From: Holothuria scabra
Lineage: Eukaryota > Echinodermata > Holothuroidea > Aspidochirotida > Holothuriidae
NCBI GenBank assembly: GCA_037179385.1
Contig: CM074189.1
Coordinates: forward strand, 24,923,648 to 24,987,647
Direction: 5' to 3'
Length of the DNA stretch: 64,000 nt
Shown: piece by piece, positions 1 to 14,300 of the stretch
Numbering within the stretch: the stretch's first letter is position 1
Layout: the number at the start of each line of letters is the position of its first letter
Translations under genes and position numbers: made by a program
The notes under the pieces: generated by a model
Databases searched by the model: none
Told to the model about the DNA's origin: nothing
What the model saw: the letters and a program-made list of their open reading frames with translations, nothing else

Positions 1-2304
1 GAAGACTTGAACCCTTTCTTAAACTGTATTCAAACCTTACTTTTTGTCTAGGTGACCCTATATTGTACAACGCCTCGCTAACACCAAACAATTTTAAAAC
101 TTGTCAAGTTGTGTCTAAAAAATCTGTAGCACAACTTGACACTTTTTGAAAACTCGTGGTGTTAGCGGGAATATTTGGGTCGCTGTGTCGTAAAATTTCA
201 TCTAACTAATTAACTAACCCACACCGGATTCACAGATATTGCTGTGAAGCGTATTATGTGTTTTATGAACCTAAACAATCAACAGTTAGTACTTTGATAG
301 ATGTTTCCATGGTCATTTTACATCCTTGTGTGCATGAAATGTGCTTAACTTTCCCAAATAATAATGCCCGTTACATATATACGAACACGTTTGAAAATTG
401 GAAATTCTCACATCAAGCAGTAAAGGTTAGTGCTAGATTGTATCCAGTACATACAATTTAAAGAAGGCCATTCTAACTACCACTATGCCGCACATACTAG
501 CTTGTCTCAAGTTCCATGCCCTTATCGGGAGCCCTCTTTCGGTTTTAGCTGGAGCGCTCTTTCGGTTTTCTCTTCTTTTTTTTTTTTTGGCCTCATTACG
601 TTTTACAGATAAATTCCCGTCCCAATTGCCACGTTTCCTCCGATCCCATAATTTTAGGGCCCATGCTCACTCTCTACAGCCTCCAGTATCAGCATGTGGA
701 TTAAGATTTATTTACTTGAGTGCGCACTAACTATTGGCCAGAAAGGGGGCTCAATTTTCTTGGTTTGTCACCCAGTTTTCTTTTTTTACACGATGAACCC
801 ACTGGTTCACCGCATTGACTTTACTTACATTATATACATGATATACACATTGAGTGATTAACAATAATAAAAGTAATGTAAAAAGATAGTAACACATGAA
901 TCATGTACTATACTGGAACATGACAAATTATCTGAACATTTATCTTCACTGTCAGTATTTACATTATATACAGGATATATACATGTATACAATGTATGAT
1001 TAACAACAATAAAAGTAACCCTTCTCAGTTTTCACAAATAAATTAGGTGTAACCCAGTTTTCTAATCCCCACGAGGTTTGACATGCCGAAGCTAGCAGCT
1101 TTGCAACTCTCGCAGTAAACCTCGATGCCCTGAAAAGCTTGTAGCCACCAGGAATCATTCCGCTTCATATTTAGTTCATTAAATTTTCACAACGGTTTTG
1201 ACGAACGTTTATGATTTTATATTATTTTTGTAATTGAAGCTAACTAGAATATTAGGGATATCACCAGAACAAAAGACCAAAAATAATTAGGAAATGTCTT
1301 GTTAAACAAAGTGCATCGCCCCAAATAATTAGGGAAATCAGTTTTGTGAGATGAGAATACTGAAAAAGTGACTAGGTTCGATACGAAATATGTGATATTT
1401 TTACATAAAAATTCGATTTACCTTCACGTTAAACAGTTGACTAGATGCGGTTCAAGAATGAGCCCATTTTTATCAGCTACCCTTGCAAGGATAATCAAAT
1501 CAATAGTTCAAAGTGACCACAGCCTTTTTAGAGTGTATTAGTTGAGGTAAGGGGACACACCTCGTCACCAACATCAAATGAAAACGGTCTATGAGAAACT
1601 GCCTGTGCGATTCCAAAAACTGGTCATACAGCTAATTCGATAGCTGTATTTGACATATTTGTGTGATAAACCAGCAGTTGAGTCTACTGAGAACCCTCAA
1701 AATAGACATCAACACCTGAGAAGGCTCAAATAAACTAAGATACGTGGATTATTGCACCTATTTAGTAGGCTAAAGTACATATACTACTCACACTATATAA
1801 ACGTCCGGTTCAAATAGACCCGGAAAGGGTTCAAATGAGCATTGAAACTGAAAAGGTTCAAATATTTGACTAGTCCCGGTTCAAATGAACCATTTTGGTT
1901 CAAAATGAACCCCATTTAGTCAAATATATGTTTTTCTTTTTGTCGTTTCCGGCGCCCATTTGATTTGAACGAGACGTTTTGAAGGGGGAAGCCTATTTTG
2001 AGGTTTAGCATATGCACTAGAAGCATAGACTACTCTACTGTCGTACAAATCGTATAAACTAATGTTGCGCAGGAGCGGGAGAACAGGTGGTCATGACCCT
2101 TCACATTTTCACGTGTGCCAAACGTGATTTTGGCTCCTTAAAGTTCAACTTCTCTAGTAAATTCAATATCAAAACAATGTTTAAATGGAATAATTTTAAG
2201 GAATTTCGCAGTTAAGTTGTTTAAGCTTTTAACAGCTACTATTAAGAGAACTAGACGGTTCAACAAAGTTCATGATATGAATATTTTATACCATTTCTAT
2301 GTAG
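1..2304. other. Non-coding left flank, probably intron of GCLC copy A
   Basis: No exon with GCLC-like coding potential was found here, although copy A must have about three more exons 5' of position 2305. They are therefore either left of the window or too diverged to see. The sequence is AT-rich. At about 1801-1920 it carries a cluster of repeats of the motif GGTTCAAATGAAC and variants, some in opposite orientation. The small open frames at 258-730 lack splice context and show no recognisable domain. Confidence 0.6.
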
Positions 2305-2376
2305 GCGAGAAGAATTGAAGAAAGTCTTGGATGGCGCCAATGGCGAAACCTGCCTAACAATTACACAACTGCCAAG
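2305..2376 (+). CDS. GCLC: GCLC copy A, first visible exon
   Basis: The exon follows TTTCTATGTAG and ends at AAG/gtaaga. Its first base completes a codon and its last two bases begin one. The translation includes [17 protein letters not shown] and ends TITQLP, matching the human stretch RKEATSILEEN...TITSFPR. Its length of 72 equals that of the corresponding copy B exon. Confidence 0.85.
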
Positions 2377-5300
2377 GTAAGAATTAACTGATCTTTCACT
2401 CATAAATGCGGAAGCACATGATGTATGCTTGTAGGCATATGGTGGCCGAAAAATATAAAACCAAAATGGGAAAAGATCCGATCTCTGTAATCTGGTAATC
2501 TTCATTGGGATTGAGGCACATATATTGAAGTATTTCATATTTGCATATATACATTAAAACATGTTTTTTTTTTCAACGGGGAACAAGGGGTACTACCGAT
2601 CCAATCGAAAAGATGTCCCCTTCTCCTTCCTTCTCCAAATCATACCCAAATCCCAACCCAACCACCTTACCCACCTCCCCATCTCCTCAAATAACACGTT
2701 CCAAGTTGTGTGTCTGGCATAATGATTATTGCATGAAAACTATCGTGAAAACTTGTGTGTGAGGTGAGTCTCGTATTCGTGTCTTTTCCCGTCTTATCTT
2801 CCAAAGACATGAAATAGTCTCAAAGTCCTAAGTGGTCTCGCATTCTTTGTTACGTCTCCGGAGCTAGGACAAGATTAAGAGACGTGACCTAACGTCCCTC
2901 CCCTTTATACGTTAGTGAGAAAAACCTTTTATAAATAATTGCATTTTCTGAGCTTCCTTACGCAGTTATTAATAGCAGCTGTGTCTTCATGGGATAGGAG
3001 GGTTGGGAAAAAATAGTGGACGTTTGCCTTCAAATAACATCCCTCCAAAAGAAGGAAACAAAATCTAGAAAGCATAATTAAACAGTTAATTTGCACGCGG
3101 TTGGTAAAGTGTTGATGAACGAACAATTTAAACGAGATGGGGAAGATATTTCTCAAATATCTAGGACGTTATTTCGGCCAAAAAAGTTTCTGTGCTCTAA
3201 CCACTACTTGATGGTAGCGCCACGTTACTTGGATAGTTCTATGCCCTATTATAGAGATATGACAATATGCACTTCAACCGTGGTAATTTGTAGATACACT
3301 CACATCCAGATGCAGGTCTGGGGTGACTTTGGTTTCGATATTTTTATGTCCGAAATAAAACGCAACGGTTACTTTTAACGTATATATTTTGTCGTTGTCA
3401 ATACCTTCATAACCCTTAAAGTTAATGAGCCGTGATGAAAAACTAGTCGGTTGTTGTCCCACGCTAATTTTAATATGTGCACGTGGCCTTTATACACATT
3501 AACGTTAATTTATTTTGGTGGTTAACAATGAAGCAAAATGGAACGCACCAAGCCAATAGACTATAAGTTCCATGGATATCCGTGAGCATTCGTTTTAGGT
3601 TGCAAAAACAAGCGTGTTCTTCTATTCTGTCAGGTAATGTCGTTCACATAAGGTCTGTTCCCAGCAATATTTTCAAACACCTCAGTTTTCGTCCGCAGGA
3701 AGAAAAAGTCAGGGGGCAAAATTTCTAGGAGGGGCAAAACCTTCAAGTCATTATGAATTGACACAAAGCATGCGAAAATTTCAGCCCAAAATGCCTCCCA
3801 GATCGCCGGAAACGCCATTTCTAAAGCCTATTTTTCGCATAGAAACTTGGAAAACACGTTTTGTTCGGGTTTTTGCTTTGATTTTTGTACGTTTTTTCAA
3901 ATTTTTGACTTACCTGGCCTCATAGTCGGTATCAAATTGGAAACGAACACCTTCGCGTTTGATTCGACCCCTAATCCATCATTATAATACTCTAATACAG
4001 AGGTATGCTGTAGGATTGATGCTCTCAGCTTAGTAGAGTTATTGTTTTATTATATGAAAACAACCCTGTTCTTGTAATTTCAGATTCGGCTGTAAAAACT
4101 TTTCTGCCATGTATGACTCGGGCCCAGGCTCATCCGAGATAACCAAATCTGTTTTTTATCCAGATATTACGGTTACACCGCTGGCAAGATACATGTGCGT
4201 ATACGTAACGTTTTTTATCCTTGAAGTGTAATAAAACCGTAGTTTAAAACTCAAATAGGAGTTTAACACAGAAGTTATTCAAATATAGCTGCACTGAAGT
4301 TAGTTAGTTTGATGAAATTTAACGACACACCAACATTAAGTGTTGTATAGTGTCGGTCAACTCGAAAAAAGGTTCAAAGTGTTAATTTATTTTCACGAAT
4401 GGTCAAGTTTTAATTTTGATTCCCCTTAAAGGGCAGGTGCAGTCATCCCAAATTGAAGAAGTGAAGTAGACTGTCCAGTTTCATGATTGGCTGTTGGGAG
4501 TCATGTGACAATGTTTTTTCTCTTCAAATATGAAATTTACCAGAAAATAACTGCTTGGTTACCCTTGAAGATGCAATAGTAAAGTCATAAAATGTAATGA
4601 AAGATACTTTGAAGAGAAAAAAGATGAAAATTGCATTATTTACCCTTTCCTTCAAAATAAGTTTGGGGGGACCGCTCTTTACCTTTAAAGGGGGTCATTG
4701 AGTTGGTTCACAATTTTTTCCAAACCTATAAATTTTTCTTCACATACCAATGGCAAATGGTCAAACTTAGACAATTTCCGTACTATACATACAAATAACT
4801 GTCTTATGTGTGAGAAATTAACGGTTCAAGACCGTTTTCAAAAATTCGTGACCAGACACTTTTCAAATTATGTACAAAACCGTTACAAGTCAGGACACTA
4901 GAAAATTCAAAATCTAACGTTTTCTGTGACTTTTGGACTTGAAACTGGACTTGTTATGCTATATTGAAGCAGTGTTATGTGGCAGTGATCCTTTGAGACT
5001 CTCATTACGTTATCGATAACAACTCAATGAGCCTTTTTAAGTCGCCTCTTACGACAGGCTGGGAACATCGTGGGAATATTCTGCAACCCCAAGCTTACAG
5101 AAGGAAACCTGATGTTGAAATGTTATATCAGCGTTGTCCAACCTTTCGCAGCGGTGGGCCACTTGTAATGGTTATGACAGTGAACGAGGGGCCGTATTCT
5201 ATACTCGCTTTTTTCAATTTGTTCCGACGCCCAAGGCAACAAAAGGCAATCATTGCGCGTATGGAACACTGATTCATTTTCGTTTTTGATTAAACAAATA

Positions 5301-8300
5301 AATAAATAAATTTTAGCAAAAATTGATGGTGTTGGGCAGAATATTCGGACAACTTGAAGGTTTTTTTTTCATATTCCTCCTGAATCATTCTCAACCCGCC
5401 GCTGTGGACAACACTTCAATGTAGCTACATGTAGCAGACATTTGTAATGAATTATTTCATTCGAAAGGAAGCATGCCATAGCGGACGGCGAAGCCTAAAG
5501 TTGTCATCAATTAATCTGCCTATTGAATAATTTTGCAATATAGATTATTTCTGACGGACCGGACGCAACCTTTTCGCGGGCCGGACCGTGGCCCGCGGGC
5601 CGTAGGTTGGACAACCCTGTGTTATATGACCAGGTATAAACTGAATGTCACTTAAGCTACATTAAGAGACTATAATACTATAACTCCAATGTGTAAGAGA
5701 AAAGTTTTAAAAATGATGAAAAAATTGAAAGAAACTGGTCACATACAATTACATAGACGACAAAGCTTTTAGAGAGAACGTTTTCAATTATTCCCGTTTC
5801 CTTCAAACTATGAATCGCACACACTGCAGGCCAACATTTTAAGTGTATGGAAGTACTTCCATGCTGAGAGTGTGCAGTTTTTTACGTTTGATATAATTTA
5901 AAATATGCTCTGCGATTTTTCCTGAGCACCTCCTACATAATAGTGTGACTGAAAATGATCATTTTTGAAACTGTATGCAAATATAATTATGAAGAAAGTT
6001 TTAGTTCGACTTAAAAAGTACCAGACGGAACTTCAACTGTCTAACATATCCAAGATTTGCAATACGTAGCATGATATGCAATGCGTAGCATGCGAAAGAA
6101 CCTAGAAGATCTTACTCTCATCTTCAGAGAATAATTTGAGCTGACTAAGAAATAAATTGAAAAAAGTTTAAACACACAATTTCAAATGGAAGAATGCGCA
6201 ATTATGTCACCCTTGTAACACATAGGTAACCTTCTTTGCCTTTTTATTTTTTGCCTGAAACCTATGTAGACCTTACGCATTGACGACACACTGACGTCAT
6301 CCTTGCGGCAAAACGATAACACACGTGGACGCATGCGTACGAATTCGCGCTGCAAGTGTAGCAGACTATAGAGGCTTTTCACATGACGTCATAATACTCC
6401 CCGGCGGCCATGTTGGAGTACATGAAACTGCGTAGTAAACCACACTGGACGCGCTTGCTCGTTGAATGTGTACACACCGTGCATACCAAAGTGCACACTG
6501 TTCAGTGCGTTCGGCATAAAGCCACGTGTATTTGGCATGATTGTCCTCCAGTATGGCCGTTCCGTGACGTAATTGCAAAGCCTCTATACGCCAGTTCGGG
6601 AGATAACCGTTTTCGGGGGAAAATGAGAATTCACCCGATCGGGAGAAAACTTGCAGCATGAATATTCATGAGCAATTAGTGTGTACCTCTTCACAGTCGT
6701 CGCTTTGTTTTATAAATGTGGATATGTTCAAATACAAGGTAATTGTTCACCACCACAGACAGAAATCATAAGAAACTTTCAAGAACGTACTAATGGGCTC
6801 AATTGCTAGCACGAGTAACTTACACAACTTTCTGCAGAAAAAATTGAACAGATCTTGTGGCTGTGTCGAGTCTATAATTTGAGCTTAGGACACAGAACGT
6901 GGCAAAATTGCTCGATATTTCAAAATTTGCGCGGTGAACTACCAAACACGATCCGGCTTTTTTGTTCCCCTCGCAACAAAGTTTCTAAATATTCCAAAAT
7001 TTCTCTTTCCTAAGACCGATTAAATTTTCCAGGTGTCTTGAACGTTTGTTTCCGTTTAAATTGCGCGGTAGGATCGCAAAGCATCAGGGGAGAAATTTGA
7101 AAATGGCGCCACCCATGGCCGTATTTTCCCCCGATCGGGTGAAAAACCATTTTCCCCCGAAAGAGGTTATCTCCCGAACTGTACGCGTATTCGACTGGGT
7201 GACAACTTAGCTGTCTGCATTTGTCGGTGTTGGTTTGTTTTGCCCCCAAAGGAGGGAGAACTTCTTGATCTGTGACATCATATGCATAAGGTCTATACTG
7301 TTTAAAATTATTTTCACCTTTTCATAATGCTATATAGGCCGAAGAACTTCACTAGCAGCTTTCTTCTTGCAACCTGATTTGCAAGAAATAATAATGTCTT
7401 TATCTTACAGAAATTAAAATTTCAAAGTGAAACAAAAGCAACCACCTAAAATTTTTTTGCTCTTTCAGTCGTTTTCGATTGATTCAATAGAGAGTGTTTT
7501 GATTAACGATTGGTATCTTGTATCCTCACCCTACAGCAATAAGATGGAATTGTATTGTATCTAGATGAAGATGAGATTTGAACAGTTGTGGGAGGGGTTT
7601 AAGAAATTTGGTGATGAGAATTGTAACTGTTCTGGTCGAGAGGATTAGGCCAGTCAATCAGCCAAAGAGCTACTAAATAATTAAACCAATATAAATTCTC
7701 CTTCAAGGTTAGGGTATCGCTATAAATATTCTAATGTTATGCATGTTCTTAACTTAAAATAATTTTACAGAGGCTCGGAGGTCAATACAAGAAAGCAAAG
7801 AGAAGAACGTGTATCGATCAACGTTCCAGGTGAGATTCCTTTAATTTGACGATGTTTAGTTCTTTGAACGAATGCAACTGCTTACAAATTAAAAAAAGCT
7901 CACAAAGGTTACATAGCTTTTTAAAGTATAAGTATCTGTTTTTCCTCTTGTTAAAACAGTAACATAATGTGGCACCCGTCAAATAAAATCGCAAAGCAGC
8001 CTTACATTGTTTGACACATCTACTTTAACCATTTTCCTTATACGTCACAATTTACAATCAACCTTCAGTTAATTCCTTTCGTTACACATTCTGTGACGTG
8101 TAATAAAATGTTTTTCTGAACATCTACATCTTTCACGTTTATTTTTATGAATATCTTTGTGTCAATATCAACGACACTTATAACAAACTGAAAAACATTT
8201 TTCAAAGCAAAGTGGGGTGAGAAACCAGCGCAGATAAAAAGAGGTCGGGTTTATTGTATGTGTTGGTCCCTCCCACCTGCTCCTGAAGAAAATTCCTCTT

Positions 8301-11300
8301 GAGTCCAGTCTGCAGAACCCTTTGTTCTTTTTAGATCAAGATTGCTTTATGCAGTTCAAAAGAAAAAAAAGGTAAAAAATACATAGTAAACTTAAACGTA
8401 AAAATTAGGAAATATTCAACCATTTTTCAAACAACTCTCACTGCCTCATTTTGGCGACCTTTGACGTACAGCATGCTACCTTCCTACCTGAAAGCAGGTA
8501 CCTAATGATACCTACAGATGCCTACGCCCACGCATGATCGATGCTCCTATGTGTCAGACATTGTCAATGTAAAATGCTCCATTGAGCTTCTCAAAGACCG
8601 TTTTCCGAAGAGTAAGAAGGATTTTGAGTAGAGTTTTTGTAGCCGTCCTTTTATGTCACCAAAGAATGCCATTAAAACCCGCACATAACAAAGTGGCCTA
8701 TCCGACAGTCCGGTGTATCTGATGTTTGAAAGAAGCGTCTTTGGTAGGATGGTATCGTAGAAGATATGGTAGAGAGCAGAAACGGTTCCTTACAACTCCC
8801 TGGTAAGTTTCACTTGTACGTGAAGAAGAGCTTATCTCAAAGTTCCATTTTGTTTCCAGTTTTCAGAGATAGGAATACGCCCTCACCTTTTAGAGACGAA
8901 TATACTCAACATCCTGATGCTGAAATTGCAAAACGTACTAAACTTGATTTTATTCACGCCGACTGCTCAGTTGCTGCCTCTGCCTTCTCTTGTCTGCAAG
9001 TTACTTTTCAGGCGTCTGATGTTACTCAGGCCAAGTATTTGTACGACCAATTGATCCCGATATGTCCTATTATGGTAGGTAACCATCTTCCGACCGTTTA
9101 TAATTAGCTGCTTCGTCATATGACATATTTAGTTGAAAGTAAAATTAAGGATATTTCTATTAAAATATTTTTTATATTGTTTAGTAAATCCCGTTATGTG
9201 GATTATTCCTTTTTTAGAGAAACCTACGTAATTCTTCAAAATACCTTAAAAGGGTAGATTCAGTCACCCAATTTTATATTAGTGTATTTTTTTCATTTAA
9301 TTGCGAACCTTTTTCTTACTCGATAGCTTGCTCTAAGTGCGGCTACACCCATCTTTCGTGGATATCTTACTGATGAAGATTGTCGATGGAGAGCATTTTC
9401 GGAATCTATGGATGGTAGAAGCAAGGAGGAGAGAGGATTAAAGGTAAAATAATTTGAGATTAAAGAGAAAACAAATTAAGGTAACACCGTCGTGAATCAA
9501 ATATAGTACTAAAGCCAAGTAGTGTTTTCGTTCGTATTTATCTCCAGGTGTAGGAAAGGTTTAAGACCTTCTTTTGAAATCCCAATTTGGGGGGGGGGAG
9601 AGTTACAAAACGTTTTTTTTTTTTTTCCATCAGAGGTAGGGCATTAGTAAGATTGGCACTTACCCTGAGATGAATGATATTTTTTGTTTTTGTTAATGTA
9701 ATGTACATTTTGATATCCCACCAAGGATGATTTTAGAAGACATTGACAACTTTTTGTCAACTTCCAGTGTTGCCCTATACCTTCGTTCAATTTCGATAGG
9801 GCTAATCGATGATCTCATTTTTGTAGATTTTGTTAATATTGACAAGGGAAACGCGGTAATTTTCAAAACGCGACATTTTTCTCCTTTTGGTCGATTTGGC
9901 CTCAGTCATAGTCAAAACCGACAAAAGTTTGCTTAAATTTGACCTGTAATTGGTACGGTAACTTCATAAGTAACTCTGAACCATGGTTACGTGAACAGTT
10001 TGACCACAGCTTGAGTCAGTGCAAAAGTGACCATGTATACATGTTGTGACGTCGCTTCTTGAAAAAGCAATATAGACACCCCAGTGCATCAAAGGCGGTG
10101 TGGGGTGTACCTAATATCCGAGTTTGTTACATGATCTATAGCATTAAATGAGCTACGCTTTCATTGTGTTCACACTGCGTGAAAAGCAATTAACACATGC
10201 TGACCTGCTGACTGACTTGTTAGCTAACCCCAAATGTCACATAATTTTTGTGTATTGAAACACGTCTTTCACTGTCAATCAATAAATCAGATATGAAACT
10301 AGGCTCAATCAAGTCTGCATGTAGTGGGCTTCTTTTTGTCCCTGAAGTGATAGAGTTAATCAGGCAGAGAAGAAGGATGTAAAAAAAGTAAGAGGAAACG
10401 TTCCATCATGAGTGCTTTTAGAATGATATAGTAAACTTAGGTGCGTAGCGTCTACAATGTATTACTCAACTACATCAAGTCAACTGAATTCATTTCATTA
10501 CATTTATCTTCTCTAGCCTTTGGAGAAATGCAAGTTTGTTATCCCTAAATCCAGATTTGATTCTGTGAGTTTGTACTTGACGGCTGATAATGCGGCCTTC
10601 AACGATATTGCTGCTCCGCATGATGAGATTATGCTACAACAGTTACTCAACGGAGGTATTGTTTACACACTTTAGATACCATAAGCCTTTGACACTGGAA
10701 ATGTTCAAAAGTTTGCAGTGTTCGTGGATTTTTGCAGCTTAAGTTTACAAATAGGTCACATCCTACCAACTTTAAATGTACGTCTGTCCTTCACATTAAT
10801 AAGTAATGGAACTTTTAACATTCTAGGTCAGGCGCGTAACCGGGATTGTGTCACGGGGATGGGGAGGGGGCTGGTGTCACGGTGGGGTTAGGGCACGAAA
10901 TGAGGATAAAGACTATGGATATAGAAAAACCGCTATTTTAGGTGTTTTTTGCATTGCAAGGTTGGGTTATGGGGGGTTCTGACCCCAGCCCCGTGGCTAC
11001 GCCACTGTTCTAAGTATAACACTTATTTTAAATGCTCGACTTAGCCGTATTTTGTTTGGAGCTGACAAAACTCTTATTATGTCACTGGGTTTAATTTTCC
11101 ATGAAACCTAAAAGTTTTGAATTTTAATTGTAAACCTTTCTGCTCTACTTCATACTTTTTATACTTTTTTTCAAAGTGCTCCAAATTGTGCAGATCACAT
11201 GCTTTTCCAATATCTAATTTCAGGAAGTGTGAACTTGGGGATTAGCTGAAATTAAGAACACAATATTCACCTTTCAAGAATGAGAATGGTTCTTGTTTGA

Positions 11301-14300
11301 TCTGAGCTTATACATACAAATTTAAATCGATTTGTAGATGTTTCGATCTAAAGATTTAAGAGAACAAGCGGCTCAAGATATATTTAAAGAAAGCCTCTGC
11401 ATGACTTGTCGCTTTCTTTATTGGGATTCGAAGCCTTACATGTAGGTGAGGTGTATGCATCCAATGTTACAACGTATAACTGATAACCATCTCTAGTCAA
11501 AATACCTGTGAACCGACAATATTCATGTGACGATCATATCTATTGAGTGCTTTCACTGACGTAATCAGCCCCACCCCTTTCTTTATTGCCGGGAAAAGGT
11601 TGTAGTAAAGCTTGTTAAAGTAGATATGACGACGTAATGACTGTTAACTTTTTCCCGGCGGGGGCGTGGCTAACTAACTATGACGTCACGGGAAAACAAT
11701 CTCTGTTCATTTTGTAGTACTGTTTGGGTGTAAAACTTGCATCCTTTATCATAAACTGGTCACAGTCTACTATGTTCAAAACATGTTAACTATTATTTTT
11801 CAGGTGTCGATGTTGATCTAGCTCGGAATATAGCGAATATTTTTATTAGAGACCCCTTGACTCTATATGAAGATACGATTCATCAAAATGAGGAAGACAC
11901 TGGGCACTTTTACGTTTGTACATATTTTCTCTTTGACGTGATAAGTTTTTGCGGGGAAACAAAGTCTAAAGAGACCAAGCTGGTTCTGTCTTTTTACACT
12001 ATTGTGAGGCTGAACAAATTTTGATCGAAAAAGGTTGACTTTCAAGTAGAACCCATTTCCCAAACATTTTGCCGGGCGGTAGGTTTTCCGCCTCCTTCCG
12101 TATTTTATCTGGCATACGGTCAATACACCGATGGGTCTGAGGTGCTATCGCTACAGTTAGGTGTTATTGTTACACACGATTAATCACGATGATGATAATA
12201 TAGGACACAATCGTACTAAATGCGTCCAATTAGTAAGCGTCCAACCTTGCCGTTAAATAAATCACCTATTCAATACTATTGATCAAATCTATGGTTGGTC
12301 ATGATGTAATATCTTACAATAAGGAAATTTTGAAACCACTAGCAACAGACTTCGTAGACAAAATTGACAAATTCCTAAATGTGTATTAACTCGTACTTTA
12401 TCGGAAGTCTGTTTTAAGAGATGCAATATTACATGATGCTATGAACTGATGATAGGTATAGTGTTCCTTAGCTTACGTCACGTACGTACGGTACTATATG
12501 TCTGAACTTAAAATATTCTGCTAAAATTTTAAGCAAGGAGTGGTATAGGACAAAACCTCCAGAGAGAACTGCAACTCAATAGTTCATGATTATATACGTG
12601 AGTGAGTATATGTATAAGAAATTTGATAAGCCTGTGGGAGAGCGCATCCGTACAAATGGCACGGAATGTTCTACTCAAACCTTGCCGACTTCAGACAGTC
12701 AGATGACTATATATCATACCAGGACCTCTTCATCTGGGATCATTAAAGGTCAAATAGCAAAATTTCCCAACAATATCAAAGATTTTTATCTTTGAGCCAC
12801 TAGAAGCCAAAAGCAAAATTTCCAAGATCAACAAGGTGTAACTAAACCTTTGTGCTGGCTGGTTTATCACTGAGCCCCCCCCCCCTCTCCCCAATAACTT
12901 ACACCTGTTGAAAGACTTCAGCTTCTCGTAATAATTTTTAGTTTTATAGCTATTTCCAACGATAGAGAGGCAATATTGCAGAAAATACATTTGCTTGTTT
13001 TACAGAATATTTTTTCTACCAATTGGATGTCTCTGAGACTAAAGCCACCACCAGTAGAAGGCAATATAGGCTGGAGAGTTGAGTTTCGCCCACTAGATGT
13101 GAGTGAGCTGTTTAGTTTTACGTTTAAGTTTGAAGTTCTAGGAAATTAATAAAAGTGAATATGGAGACTTGTAAAGATTTCAGAATTGAAAATAAGCCGT
13201 CGGCTTTCCTTAAATAGTTGAGGAAGTAACCCAGAATTGATTATTTAACGAGAGATATCAAATAAATAAAATTTATCCTGTCTTTCCCTCCACAGGTGCA
13301 GTTAACAGACTTTGAAAATGCGGCCTACGTTACTTTCGTCATGCTGCTAGTACGAGCTATTGACAAATTTAAACTGAATCTTGCTATTCCAATTTCCAAG
13401 GTAAATAAAAGTTACCTACTTAAAAAAACAAAGAAATTGCTGCATCCATTTTTGTGATTGTACTGGCCTAGACTGTAGTTTCTTTATTCTTGAGTTGTGT
13501 ACTCAAGTTTACTTCTGGAAGCAATATGACATATCCTGTAACGTGGACGGCAACCGGGGGGGGGGGGGGGGCAGCATGACATTGCCCCTTCAATATTTGA
13601 GATAGTGCTCATATACTCAGTATTTTTAAGGAGGGCGCACTTTCCACTCTGTGACATCATATGCATAAGGTCTATTATATTTCACCAAATGAAATGTCGT
13701 TGCTCTTCAGAAATGCGTTTATTCTGTATACCAAACAGGCTCTTATGAAAGACTTAGGATAAAAAAGCGTGAACTTGCAGTTCTTCTCGTTTTTCACTCA
13801 TAATTACGAACTTTTCTTTGGTTGTCTCTCAGGTTGACTCAAACATGAGTGAGGCGCAGTCAAGAGACGCCGTCAAAGTAAAGACGTTTTTCTTCAAAGA
13901 AACGTTAGAGTTACGTAAGGAAAAATACAACAGAAATATATTCTTTTTTTTAAACATTTTAGCCTGGGTTTGAGAATACAGCGCTGTTAAAGAAGAAACA
14001 ATTTGGTTTCCAAAGTTAGTAACGTTACCTCAAAAAACGTTACATTATGAATAGCACGGATTATAGGATTACAAATGAAGCAAAGCGTATATATAGAACA
14101 CATACAGGTTAACAAGTTAGAATTATCAGTACGACTGTCTCCTATGCCTTTAGAGTGACTAAAGGAAACTTGGCTCAGAAGTCGGCTGACAATAAGAACA
14201 ACTTTTAGAAATATTGGGAAAGGGTAGTGGCGGCGCAAGCATAAAAATTTAGGGGGGGGGGGGGACAATCAGTGAACAAGATGGAATGGTTGGACTGGTG

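Noticed and set aside
8766..8859. ATG at 8766 as a start of GCLC copy A
   Set aside because: The residues before 8860 do not match GCLC and the TTTCCAG acceptor is strong; upstream exons with correct phase exist.
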